This document shows, one piece after another, positions 47,111-58,423 of a stretch of DNA of 64,000 nt. Source of the stretch: Phyto melanocephala. Lineage: Eukaryota > Arthropoda > Insecta > Diptera > Rhinophoridae. Each line of letters opens with the position of its first letter. Position 1 is the stretch's first letter. The position numbers and the translations under genes were made by a program. The notes under the pieces are model-generated. The model was not told where the DNA came from. It searched no databases and saw only the letters and a list, made by a program, of their open reading frames with translations. The stretch is from the NCBI GenBank assembly GCA_941918925.1, contig OW799233.1, positions 47,205,341 through 47,269,340 on the forward strand. Direction: 5' to 3'.

Positions 47111-47617
47111 TTTCTATTCTTCCTTACATCGATTATTTTCGTGAGATTGAGATTTACTACGATCAATGATGAATTTTAAAACAGCAAAATTCTTCTATTA
47201 TAATTTATTAGTTAAATTTCAATAAGAAATTAATTGAAAATGTAATACAAATTGCGAATTTTTGAACAAGTTTTCAACATAACAAAAATCCGGCCTAATT
47301 CTAAAAAAAAATCAATTAGGGCTGTACAAAAATTAACAAGAGAGATTTCCGGAATTCGGCTTGATAAATCTTATTCACCTAATTCTGTTCTTATACGGTA
47401 ATTGGTTCCAGGAAAACCCGTGTAAAAAAGGACATTGATCGTATGCAAAGTAGGTGATTGGTTCCTTATCTCTAAAATCGAATGAAATTTGTGAAAAACA
47501 AGGATTTTTTAGGAACAACTATTCAGGTTTATTTGATTAAATGACATATACATACCCTTTATACCCTTATGCACCACAGGTGAAGGGTAAAAAAAACTTA
47601 TGACAAGTTCAGGAACT
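47111..47617. other. Intergenic with one isolated hairpin terminus
   Basis: Nothing coding. At 47553-47592 is an isolated terminus 'TACCCTTATGCACCACAGG..GAAGGGTA', matching the end of the 57468 element. It directly precedes copy D. Confidence 0.55.
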
Positions 47618-48288
47618 AACAAGTAAGAGTACTATATTCGTCCGTGCCGAATCTTATATACCCTTCACAACGTGTAGTCATGCAATAACAGTAGTTTGTA
47701 TCACCATTCATCTCATATGAAATACGTACATACATATAAAAAACACACATATATAAAAACATTCCATTGTAAAATTATAAATTCACGTATGTATGTTAAA
47801 AAAATAAAGGAAACATTTAAAAAAATATAAAAAAAAATTTAAAAAAAAATTTAAAAAAAAAATTAAAAAAAAAAAATTAATATATAAATAATAAATATAA
47901 AACAAAAAAAAATATAAAAAAAATTTTTTTTGGCTCAGCTGGGATTCGATGCCACGTTGTTTTTGTGAAAAAAAAATCGAGGTGGTCTTGGTTTTTTGCT
48001 CATATCTCAGTTGTTATAGTACCGATGTTTCTGATTTTCAATAACGATCTACTCCCAAATATTTCAGATATTTTAATACCTCACCCGGGTCCAGGCGATA
48101 TCGGGGGGCTTCAAAAAGTTAATTTCAACATACACACGGACAGACTGACAGAGCTTAATCGACTCCCCTATTCATAAGCTTTCAGAAAATATATACTTTA
48201 TGGGGTCGGAAATGAAAATTGTAGAAATTTCACACGGAATGACAAAACTATATACATATACACTTTTTCACTGTGTGAAGGGTATAAA
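47618..48288 (+). mobile_element. mini-me/DINE-1-like element, copy D
   Basis: Starts AACAAGTAAGAGTACTATATT; hairpin slightly mismatched (TTCGTCCGTGCCGAA). An A-rich tract (47795-47930) is followed by a truncated tRNA-like box (47932-47956, minus strand), then the usual 3' half ending TTTTTCACTGTGTGAAGGG. Confidence 0.86.
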
Positions 48289-49949
48289 AAAAATTAAGCC
48301 CTAAAGATTTTAAATATTGCTAAATGAAATAAAATCGTGTAAAAAAATTTTATATGTATTTGTTTATTTTCAAACCGTGTTAAATCAAAACCGTGTAAAA
48401 ACAGATGTAATAGTTAAACGCATTTAAAAGGGTGACCCCTCGGTTTTGTAATTTTTTTCTTAGAAACTGCCTTGCGAATATAAAATATGAAAAAATATTT
48501 ATTTTTAGAACTTAGTAAGAAATTCTTTATAACTAAAAAAAAACCCTGTTTATACGTAATCGTCTCTAAACTATCAGTCATTTAACTGTTCACATTATTT
48601 GCATAATTTTTTTCCCCCATTTTTTGCAATAAATAATAATTCACAGTCTTTAACACCCATATGCCAGTTAACATTTCCCACTGAAAATGTGTATGATGCC
48701 TAAAAGAAGTTAAAATAAAATTGAGTCGTAAAGAAAAGAAAAACCCATTTTTATAACCCACATTTTAATAATCACTTACAACTCACACACACACACATGT
48801 CTCTTTTTTGAAAACCAAAAGAAAATTATTTAGAAATGGTAAGAAAAGTTGCGAGTTTATTTTACTGTTTAAAATGTAATCTCGGGTGTTTATTTTATTT
48901 ATGAGTCTGAAGAGAAATAAAACAAAAAGTAAAAATTTAATGAAAAAAAAAAAAAATCATAATAAAAGAACTGTTAATTTAATCATAACTTCGTTTGCTT
49001 ATTACTGTGAGAATTTAACAATATTATGTTAATGTTTCCTCTCAACCTTCTCGCTTTATTCTCTAATTCATCCACATTCGCTACCTCCAATATACATGCA
49101 ACATCATCAGCCAACATTATTATGTGGCCTCCATTTGAGCCATAAAAATCATGGTGTGTTGTAGATGATGATGGTTGTTTAGTAGTTTGCCAAAAAAAAA
49201 GAAAAAACTTAAAGTTTTATAATATTTCTTGGCAGCAGAATTTTATGCTGCATTTTTTACCTTTGATCTTAAAACATGTTGTTCGTATTGTTAAGAATCA
49301 GGCAAACACATCATCTAGCAAAAACATCCTCACGGTATGAGTATGGGCCGACAAACATTTAACAAATATTACAATTAAAGTTTTGCAGCATTAACTGCAG
49401 TCGCTTCTCAGTTGCTATTTTTGCTGCTGCATCTAATACTTCGTTTTATCAGCTTAAAAGTAAAATAGACGTTTCTTCTCATTCTTTTTGTTTTTTTTTT
49501 GTATTTTCTAACTCATAATATTTATTGTAAAACAAAAACAGCAACAGCAAGCTTGAGTAAATTTTATGATTTGCTAAAACGCACTTTACTTCATTTAATG
49601 CTAAAAATTGTAATTAATTTTCGTTGCATCTTCTTATTTGTTTTTTTTTTGTTTTTGTTTTTTTTCCTTCATATTATGCCCATTGCTGTGCAACTTTAAT
49701 GTGAACCTTAAGCAGAATTTCGAAAGAGTGAGTTCTTTATTAAGAAAAACAAATTTTTTAAATATTTTTCTATAATTCACTATTTAAATACATAATAAAG
49801 GGTTTACCACAATTAACTCTGCTGGTATTTGTATTGTAAGGTGTTGACAGGTTAAGGGCGTTACTCACTATCAAAAAACTCATTGAGTATTATAGGAAGA
49901 TTAGTGAAATTGTATGTGTAAACGAGCAGTAATAGCAGCAGACAAAGCT
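48289..49949. other. Intergenic, unannotated
   Basis: AT-rich DNA with a CA run (48784-48798). The phrase 'AAACCGTGTTAAATC' just after copy D and 'AAACCCGTGTAAAAAAGG' before it suggest copy D landed in one older sequence. No gene found. Confidence 0.5.
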
Positions 49950-50838
49950 GGATGGAAAATTAAAATTTTTTTATTTTGTTTTCAAAATTCTTGATGTCAA
50001 ATTCGTAAAGGTCCTTCAAGCCTTTTGGTAGTATTTTTAAAAATGTGTTTGTATGTGTTAAATCAAAAGTTGGCATCAGAATTTTTTGAGTTGATTTATT
50101 CTGGAAATCGTTGCAGCAATTAGTGGATTGTTTTATTAGCGGTGTGCCAGGCTTCGCCCTCTTGCTGGAACCACATGTCGTCCAGATCCCTGCTGTCCAG
50201 TTGGGACCACTGAAAGTTCGTTTTGATGTTCTTGCCATGAATGCCATTCAGAGTCACTGCAATCATGCCGCCTGACCAAAATCCGCATCAAACTGTTGCT
50301 GGCTGTGGGTGCATTTGTTTCTCATGGAATGCATGGAGAACTTCTGAGTCTCAAATTCGACAATTTTGTGTATTCACGCAGCCTAGCTTCATAGCAGACG
50401 ATGAATTTTTTTTCGAAAAATTGAAATTTACTTTACTTTGCATCATTTTTCATTGAACGAATTGCCGGCCCTTTCCATGTTCTGCTGGCTTGACTTTCCG
50501 AGTAAGCTTTTTTGAATGGTTAAAGGTAGAGATTTTTTTTTTCAAAATTCGCGAACGATTCTGTATTTATGGTTTTCGTAACCAAATTTGTTGACAACTT
50601 TTAAAATGGTTGGCATATTAGGTGCACTTTTTCGATTGAAAATTCTTCGAAGTCTACGAGCGGTCTTAGCATAACTTTCCTAATTTTTGTAATAAGTTTT
50701 CAGTTATAACTAGTTGCTCTTTCATAAAGCGCTTTATTTGTAATAATCGATGACAGCTGCCTAATTTCAGAGTTACCACTTGCCCAAAAAAATTAAACTA
50801 AATTTAAGAAATGCACTCTAACTGAGTCACCCTTTATA
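49950..50838 (-). mobile_element. mariner-like element, decayed
   Basis: The minus strand reads, in order: ARRLRRIFNRKSAPNMPTI (N-terminal HTH, near 50670-50610), VNTQNCRI (near 50380-50355), CGFWSGGMI (near 50285-50260), MWFQQEGEAWHTANKTI (near 50180-50130). These are mariner landmarks (VNKQNCRIW, GFWSGGII, WFQQDGATCHTA). The second catalytic Asp is changed (QQEGEA). The upstream end AAGGGTGACTC (inverse of 50827-50837) with TA is a plausible TIR; the other end is uncertain (an AAGGGT at 49799 is a weak candidate). Confidence 0.75.
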
Positions 50839-50845
50839 TGTATAT

Positions 50846-51349
50846 TGTTACGTTTATACCTTTTATAAATGTTGGCTTATTTCCTTTAAATAAATTTTGA
50901 GTTTTTTTATTGCAATCAAAAACAGTTGAAATTAGTTATAAAATTAAGAGCACTTTATTTACTTAAACACACTCAGATATTGTTTTATAGCACTTTACTT
51001 ATTTCACTTATTGTTATAAACTTTGATGCGCGCTTTACAAGCTCTACTGTTATACTGATCATGTTAGCTGTCTTGTTCGGCTATTCATAGTAACATAATG
51101 GTGTTTGGTAACATTCGACAAAGTTCTCGTATGTACACACTAGTTCATTCGAAAACCGTTACATTTAAATTACGACGTAATGTTAAGTAATATGCCGGAA
51201 TAATAAAAGTGCCTAAGAGTATGCTGCATATAATAACTCACATCATGTTCGAACAACCAGCGAAACAAACAAAGCAACTGTAACTTAAACTACTACAACT
51301 AAAATAAAATTATAATGTTAATTAAGCTATTTAAAATAAATCTGTAACA
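50846..51349. mobile_element. Solo LTR, 504 bp
   Basis: Begins TGTTACGTTTATACC and ends AAATCTGTAACA (inverted ends TGTTAC/GTAACA). It is flanked by ATAT on both sides (50842-50845 and 51350-51353), the 4-bp duplication expected for LTR retrotransposon integration. No internal genes or second LTR nearby, so it is the product of LTR-LTR recombination. Family not identified. Confidence 0.75.
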
Positions 51350-51362
51350 ATATATTCATTTA

Positions 51363-52155
51363 TTATACCCTTCACACAGTGAAAAAGGGTACATATAGGT
51401 TTGTCATTCCGTGTGAAATTTCTACAATTTTCATTTCCGACCCCATAAGGTATATATTTTTTGAAAGCTTATGAATAGGGGAGTCGATTAAGCTCTGTCA
51501 GTCTGTCCGTGTGTATGTTGAAATCAACTTTTTGACGCCCCCCGAAATCGCTTGGACCCGGGTGAGGTATTAAAATATCAGAAATATTCGGGAGTAGATC
51601 GGTATTGAAAATCAGAAACATCGGTTCATAAACAACTGAGATATGAGCAAAAACCCACAACCACCTCGATTTTTTTTCACAAAAACAACATTACAACAAC
51701 AACATACATACATACAAACGTGTATACTGGTTAGAGAAAACGTGGGATCGAATCCCAGCTGAGCCAAAAAAATTTTTTTTTATAAGTTTTTTTAAATTTT
51801 TTTAAAATTTTTTTTTTTATTTTTTTTTTATTTTTTATTTAATATATTATTTATATTTTTATTATTATTTTTTTTATATTTTTTTATTTATTTTTTTTTT
51901 AATTTTTTTTGTTTTATATTTATTATTTATGTTTTAATTATTTTTTTTATGATTTTTTTTAACATTTTTTAATATATTTTTTTAAATTTTTTTTTTTAAA
52001 TTTTTTTTTTAGTTTTTTTTATATGTATGTTTTTTATATGTATGTACGTATTTCATATGAGATGATTGGTGATACAAACTACTGTTATTGCATGACTACA
52101 CGTTGTGAAGGGTATATAAGATTCGGCATGGCCGAATATAGCACTCTTACTTGTT
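51363..52155 (-). mobile_element. mini-me/DINE-1-like element, copy E
   Basis: Same layout as copy C: TTATACCCTTCACACAGTG hairpin, conserved half, tRNA-like box at 51721-51765 (the best preserved: TGGTTAGAG and GGATCGAATCCCAGC), an A/T tract (51766-52020), and the GATTCGGCATGGCCGAAT hairpin terminus ending CTTACTTGTT. Apparently one of the younger copies. Confidence 0.88.
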
Positions 52156-52326
52156 CCTCTTACGCATATAAAAGAACGGACTTCACGTTGGTATTGAATA
52201 ATTTCTTTTTTTTCGTTTTGATAAAAGCGACGAGTTCTATATCGGTATAAGTAGCTCAAATTCATGCTGAGCCCTATCTATTCTTCATTACACACTAAAG
52301 ACTCCATGTAAGTTATGCCACATTTA

Positions 52327-52744
52327 AAGGGTGGTCCAAACAACATGCACGATGTGAATTTTGAGTCACAACTTAACGTCAAGTTTTTGGTCACACTCAA
52401 TCTGACATTTCTTTGTATTAGTGTTTGACAAATTCAATCATGGAGAGGTACACAACTGCGCAGCGCTATACGAAAGTGGGCGTGCAAATCAAAGACATTT
52501 CGTGTACTTCGTGATTGCTTATTTTTTTTTTGGACAGTGTGAAAAGTGTACGTTAATAATAAAGGATGAGATAGTTTAGCACATTAACGACTTTGAACCT
52601 CAATTATGTCTCAGTGTATTCCACTGAAGCCGAGCAATTCTCCGATATTTTATTTTACACATAATTCATCACAATAAAAAATATTAAGATAAACTTTTTG
52701 TTTTATTTAAAATAAACATCGTGCGTTATGGTTGAAACATTGTT
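52327..52744 (+). mobile_element. mariner MITE (subfamily GTGGTCCAACC)
   Basis: Starts TA then AAGGGTGGTCCAAACAACAT and ends with the inverse of ATGCACGATGT (52713-52735), matching the TIRs of 41198-42075. It keeps an N-terminal start (MERYTTAQRYTKVG-like, near 52440) and the distal untranslated end; the whole catalytic core is deleted. 418 bp. Confidence 0.85.
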
Positions 52745-52796
52745 TATTATATGTAGCCTTGCTTATTACTATGTCGAGTACGAAATTATACAGCAG

Positions 52797-53870
52797 GTGG
52801 GATTTTACTCATCCTCGACGTACTCCGGAACGAAATCTAATTGTGTTACTAAGCTTTTTTTTTTTGCCTTAGATAAGCTTTATTATTATCATTTAATTTT
52901 ACCTATTAGTTGCCGGCAATGTTGCCCAGTTATTTTAGTCTGATAGAGTGAAAAGGCGAACACCCAGCTGAGTAGCCTGAATTACACAGCAACACCAGGA
53001 CGTCTGAGATAATAGGTGACAAAAATGTCGACGAATCATTGAAGCCAGTCGTTCAAATGTCAATATTGAAGCAGTGCATGATAGTGATGGTGTTAAGTTT
53101 AGAATTAAATTTAGGAACCTCTCTTAAGTGTTAACAAACTTACTACAAAGTTTAATTGACCCCAGCACTGAAACCGACACTCCAACGAAATGACAATCAA
53201 ATTCAAATGGCTCAATGGACCTTTCATTTGTGGCTGTAAAATGTTTATTGCAAAAATAATAATTTCTCAGTGCTGACTATACATTGATATTTCAAAACGA
53301 AAGTCTGTAGATACAACCATAAATTTCAGCTCTCACGGCTAAACGATTGGCAACAATTTAGGTACTCACAACAAATACTGTTTCTTCTGTGTAATGACTA
53401 TAGACTTCGAAAAAAGTTCATTAAATTATACATTAACACTTTGTTAATTTGTTTTTGTTAATTCTCCAACTGAACGCATTGTGAATTCAGAGATTTCAAT
53501 AATATTGTCGAACAATACATACATCCAAAAAATGTTACTGCTTGTTACCAATTTTAGACTGCAGGCATTATTGGGCCCTTCCTTTTCAAAAGTAAGCTGA
53601 TAGCACAGTTCTTCCGGCCTAAATTGGCTGCTATTGATGTAAATAACTTGTAGTCAGGGCGATGCCACATTTCATGAAACAATTCCTATACTGCATGATA
53701 CATTTACTGTTTAAGTACTCACTCGTTTTGGTGATGAAAACTGACCCAAGAATTAACTCTTTCAGTTACAGAATTTCAAGTGGCAGCTACAAATTACAAT
53801 TTCATTGTAGTGCAACAATTTTATGTGATTTAAAAATACTCTTGTGTTGCAAGTATGACTATTAAGTGCA
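52797..53870 (+). pseudogene. mariner-like transposase relic
   Basis: Weak but ordered + strand matches: SNVNIEAVHDSDGVK (near 53055), AGIIGPFLFK-like sequence around 53565-53595 (mariner AGIIGPFFF), GDATFHETI (near 53660-53690, family DGATCHTARETI) and then LTRFGDENWP (near 53722-53750, family SRFGDVNWP). Frames are broken throughout. Boundaries are approximate and no TIRs were identified. Confidence 0.55.
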
Positions 53871-54692
53871 GATGAGCTTTTCTGTTAAACAGCAAGCGAT
53901 GATGCTGATGAAGAAAAATCTGTTATGGCTGAGAGGGGAGGGAGTTACGTCGTTTTCCAAAGTATTTCATATGTTTTTCGTTTTCCGTGGATTTAAGCTG
54001 CTGCTTTTTACGTTTAACATAAAATGCAACTAGTTATGCACTTGTTATTGTTGCTGTTACCACATATTTGTTATGTGAGCAACATGTCGCGTCATAATGC
54101 ATTCACATTCATATGTATTTAAAAATACATATGTATTTACATATATTAGTTATTAATATATGCACATATGTATGCAATACATAGACATTAATTTATGTTG
54201 CTGATAGTAAAAGATGTTGTGCATCTCAATAGTTTAGAGGTAAAAACCTCATCTCTGTCATAAATACATTGTATGTGGGTTTTTTTCTTTTTCTTCGTCG
54301 TCGTTTTCGTTTTACATGTAAATATGTACATACATACATACATACATACATACTAAATTCAATCAAAAGTTATCGTAAAAATGTGTAAGTTATTACGAAA
54401 TTAATGTTTCGTATTTAAGAATTCTTAAATCAAGCGAAATTTATGGAGGAGTGTTGATGAAGCAATATTTTTTTTTAGAGAAAAAATAAATAAATAATGT
54501 CAGAAAAGTTAAAGTTTATAGATTTTCAAATACATACATACATATCTCATAAAAAAAGAAATTTAAAAAAAAATTGCTAAACCTACATATTTTGAAAAAT
54601 TATTACAGAAAATGATGATTGAGGATGATACTTTTTTAGATATTTTCGACAGCTGTAGTACGCACCACTTGAAGTCTCAGCAACATCTTATA
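53871..54692. other. Intergenic, unannotated
   Basis: AT-rich with the TACA microsatellite and a palindrome around 54108-54132 (CATATGTATTT..AAATACATATG). No gene. Confidence 0.5.
54327..54353. repeat. TACA microsatellite
   Basis: About seven TACA units. Confidence 0.9.
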
Positions 54693-55127
54693 CTACATTT
54701 ACACCTAAGCGAAATCTAGTAGATTTGATTTAAAATCTTTATTAAAATCTAAACCGTTTATACCACTGTTTTTTGACATTTTGCAAGATTTCGTTTTAAA
54801 AACATTATACTTATTTACAAGGTGGTCTGAGAGGCTCTCTATGCTCTACTTCTCCAAAATTCAAACTCCATATAAAAAAAATGTAAACAATAAAGTACTT
54901 GTGCAATTGCAACCACCTTATATATTATGATTGAATTTTTCTGTGTGCAGCGTAGTAAATTTTAGTACAATTTAATAAAAACCACAGTTGCATCACGAAG
55001 TAGTACCAGATTTTAAGTAGATTTTGCCAAAATCTAGTGGCGAAGTAGATTTCATTTTGTATGGGAAATCTGGTAGATTTCGCTCAAAATCCCTTAAGTA
55101 CTAGATATTGTGTAGGTGTAAATGTAG
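54693..55127. mobile_element. TIR element (MITE), 435 bp
   Basis: Perfect 15-bp inverted ends CTACATTTACACCTA (54693-54707) and TAGGTGTAAATGTAG (55113-55127), extended imperfectly by 'ATCTAGTA'. The flanking TA could be a target duplication. Non-coding; superfamily unassigned. Confidence 0.8.
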
Positions 55128-55149
55128 AATTATATAAATGCTAACTATC

Positions 55150-55945
55150 AGAGTATGACTAATTTTTGACTGTCAAATAGCAGTGCAAGTAATAGTACTT
55201 AATTGAAAGGCAGAAAATAAAACGTTTTCTCCGAACGGCTTCAAAGTGAGGGACCAAAGGAGATTAAGAAAGAAATATTTATCTACATATGTATGTGTTG
55301 GGGATCCCTTTTCAACCACCTTCGATTCCAATGTTATTTCGTGGCTATCAATCGGCATCCCTCACTGAGTTTCGCCCCGCTGAAGGCCTTTTCTCTTATA
55401 TACACATGTAGGGGGAATATCGAAGCAGACCACTACTATCACGGGTCCCTTTTCGACCCCCTTCGCTCCTCAGTGATTTCGTGTCCACCGATCAGTATAC
55501 CTTCAATCACTGAGTCCCGCGCCACAACCGGCGTTTGCTCTGGACTAGGAAAACGATTTCACACTGCCGACTAGTGATTGTTGACAATCCTTATCGGACA
55601 GTCCTTTTAAATCGCCAGCATCTCCTTCAGACAAAGGTCCCCCATCGCACTCACACCTAAAGTGTGCTTGCCTGGCATCCTCCAGACACATTCTACAAAT
55701 ATCATCATCCACGATCTGCATCCTCTTCAGATGATATTTGAAGTTACCATGTCCTGTAATCAACGCAGTGATCTAGCTTATCATACTCCGATTAAAACCG
55801 AGTATCTTCACTGCACCCCTGCCAAGTGGCTCTCTGAGCACCATACGAGCCTGTCTACACGTGGTTCTCTCCATCCACCTTCGCAAGTTCATAGAGTTCA
55901 CCCATTGAAAGATCTTCGCCCGCACTAACCCATTACCCAGAGCAG
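55150..55945 (-). mobile_element. Non-LTR retrotransposon 3' end (ORF2 C-terminus and 3'UTR)
   Basis: The minus strand reads VRAKIFQWVNSMNLRRWMER (from about 55925), then ITGHGNFKYHLKRMQIVDDD and the CCHC-like CRMCLEDARQAHFRCEC (55700-55650), the typical end of I/R1/LOA-like ORF2 after the RNase H domain. The stop lies near 55545. The 3'UTR (down to about 55150) has two imperfect repeats ('ACTCAGTGATTGAAGG..CGAAAAGGGACCC' and 'ACTCAGTGAGGGATGCC..GAAAAGGGATCC') about 140 bp apart. One in-frame stop upstream marks it as non-functional. Confidence 0.75.
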
Positions 55946-55984
55946 TTCTGGGTTCCGGTCCGCAGAATGCAGCCTCAGACCCCT

Positions 55985-56538
55985 TCTTCGCAAGTTCGTA
56001 TCGCTTTGGATCGGTTTTGGGGCATTGGAGAATCCTGGACCTCGTGGATAAAGAGGTTAGGGAGGCTCAGATGCCGATGGAGCGCATGAGTCGAGTGAAA
56101 GTGGTCGAAAGGCTACATCACACGCTCATAGAGAATGGATTCATGTACGATGAGTGCATGGAGAATGACATCAGTATCTCTACTGATGGGTCCTTTATGG
56201 ACGGAAGGGCAGGTGCTCGTGTGTACTCATCTGAGTTGGACTTATCCTGCACCCAGAATCGGAGGGAGTACGTGTCAGTCTATAAGGCAGAAATGCTTGG
56301 TTTGCTGCACGCGTTGGACCACCTGTTGGAATGTCGAATGTATGGGAAGAGAATTCTTATTGCACTTGACAACCAGTCGGTTATAAAACGTATGCAGCGG
56401 AAAGATTTGAACTCCTCTTTGTTGCTTGAGTGTGTTCTAAAGCTCAATAGGTGTGCCTCTACAAATGAGGTAACGCTGATGTGGGTTAAGGGACACGTGG
56501 GCATAGCTGGGAATGAGGCTGCCTTTTCTCTTAACTAG
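55985..56538 (+). pseudogene. Non-LTR retrotransposon RNase H domain, inverted relative to its 3' end
   Basis: An open frame of 173 codons (56017-56538) encodes an RNase H domain of LINE type: STDGSFMDGRAGARVYSSEL (first catalytic Asp), SVYKAEMLGLLHAL (Glu), IALDNQSVI (Asp), WVKGHVGIAGNEAA (last motif); it is cut before the final Asp. RNase H degrades the RNA in the RNA-DNA hybrid during retrotransposition. It lies opposite in strand to the C-terminal piece at 55545-55945, which should follow it directly. Confidence 0.8.
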
Positions 56539-56539
56539 A

Positions 56540-56800
56540 AAACGATTTTACATCCTATTCGCGCAGTCCTCACCAATCGCCAGTATCCCCGTTAGACTGA
56601 CATACTCTGGTATTCACACTTAATATGTGCCTACCTGTGATATGAGTCTCCTTAACATCTTCAAATACTAGATCCGATACTTCCCAAATGCTCTGCTGTC
56701 CTTATTGCATGCTATGAGCATGCGCAGCAGCCCCTCAACCACTTTCACTCATCTCATGCGCTCCATCGGCATCTGAGTCCCCCTAAGCTCTGTATGTGTA
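56540..56800 (-). mobile_element. Second LINE fragment, same family
   Basis: The minus strand starts (near 56795) with the diverged counterpart of 56052-56115 ('CTCAGATGCCGATGGAGCGC' shared), then jumps by a deletion to a counterpart of the ORF2 end ('GGCACATATTAAGTGTGA', and 'AAATCGTTTTCTAGT' matching 'AAATCGTTTTCCTAGT' at 55545). Heavily decayed. It abuts the end of the inverted RNase H piece. Confidence 0.7.
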
Positions 56801-57467
56801 AGGAATATTTTTCTAAAATAATGTTCGAAAATTAATGACCGACCTTAAACCTTAAACATTTTTTATTCCCCTAACTATCATACTATAGAGACCCGAAAGT
56901 CCTTGAAAATTCATTAATTTTCCGGTAAATCTTGGGCAGCAAGATTTGATATAAAACTATAAAAATAACGACCTAATAAGCGACAACTATACATTTTTAT
57001 AACAAAAAATTAAATTAAAATTTCAAAGAAAATATATTTTTCTGTAGCTTTTGCATAAGGGCTCTTTCAGTAGGAACAAGCACTTTGTTTTTGATATTTC
57101 TCAAATAAGAGTGGCCTCGCATTTCTTTCACAGCTTGAAACATCAGTTTATGCCATTTAACATAACGAGATACGCACTTCAAGAACGTTTGTAAATTATG
57201 CATTTTTTTTATCAATCTGACGCTGTTGTGGTATGACTCTTTTCATAATGACTTGCCCAACGACACTGAATAAAACGAGAAAGTGGTTTGATATGAGTCA
57301 TGCGTGATCTGTCAAAAAAATCCTATTGAAATTCAAACCTCATGCTGAATTACCCGATACATTCAATGACCCTTGAATACTATAGATGATAATAAAGCAT
57401 CAGTTCTTGTGTCAACTTAACTTTGTTAGTGTGAAGACTGTAATATTTTCAGATAAAAACAAGTAAG
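56801..57467. other. Intergenic, unannotated
   Basis: Contains a 66-codon open frame on the minus strand (57215-57015) rich in Lys and Gln, not recognised. No repeat ends seen. Confidence 0.45.
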
Positions 57468-58423
57468 AGTGCTATATTCGGCCGTGCCGAATCTGATAAT
57501 ACCCTTCACCATCGTGTACATAGTTAGAATCCCACATCGTAGCGTAACCTATATTTCATGTTATATGCCACTTTTCCTTTTTATTTTCGACGCCATCCTT
57601 AATTTTGAATTTTTACGTAGTTAACTGTATTCTACTAGTCATGCCCTTTCATTTGATACCCATATTGATGGGGTTAAAGAAATTTGTTCCGCCATTTTGC
57701 TTTAGACGCCATCTTGGATTTTGTATTTTTCAATAATTTACTGCATTCTACTGGTCAATCCCTTTCATCTGATACCAATATTGAGGGGGTTCAAGAAGTT
57801 ACATTTTAAAATACTATATTTGACCCATATATAAATTTATTGTCCGCCATTTTCTAGTGGCGGCCAACATGAATTTTATTTTTGATACCAATATTGACTC
57901 TTTGGTTGTATAGAAGCTAAAAAAATTTTATTTCGTTTGTACATTTTTGGAATACATATATAAAAAAAATAAAAATTTTCCTATAACTTTACCGATTAGA
58001 GCCCGCTTTATCCAAAATTTTTAACGAATATTTCTAGAGACATATTATATCCACAAATAGTAGCTGAAAAATTTTAATTTTGGTGGTAAAAATATAGAAA
58101 AAAAACAGATGCAGTCGTGTTTATTTGCTCATATCTCAGAAAGTTATGGATCGATTGTGCTGAATTTCAATAGTGATTCATTCGCGGATATTTCCAAAAG
58201 ATTGATACCATATACAGACCTGAGGTACATATGGTTGCTTCTAAAAGTTGATTTCAACCAACACACGGACAGACGGGCAGACGGTCAGGGCTTAATCGAC
58301 TCCTCTATTCATAAGCTTTCAGAAAATATATACTTTATGAAATTGGAAATGAAAATTGAACAAATTACAAGCGGAATGACAAAGCTATATATACGCTTGT
58401 GCACCACAGGTAAAGGGTACAAA
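57468..58423 (+). mobile_element. mini-me/DINE-1-like element, variant F
   Basis: Starts AACAAGTAAGAGTGC with a perfect hairpin ATTCGGCCGTGCCGAAT. It lacks the A/T tract and tRNA-like box of copies A-E. Instead the centre holds a 116-bp direct repeat (GACGCCATC.. at 57589 and 57705) and CCGCCATTTT motifs. The 3' half is shared with the others, and the end is the variant GTGCACCACAGGTAAAGGG. Confidence 0.83.

Noticed and set aside
57015..57215. 66-codon open frame on the minus strand
   Set aside because: No recognisable motif, no ATG at its start and no support for expression; left as unannotated DNA.
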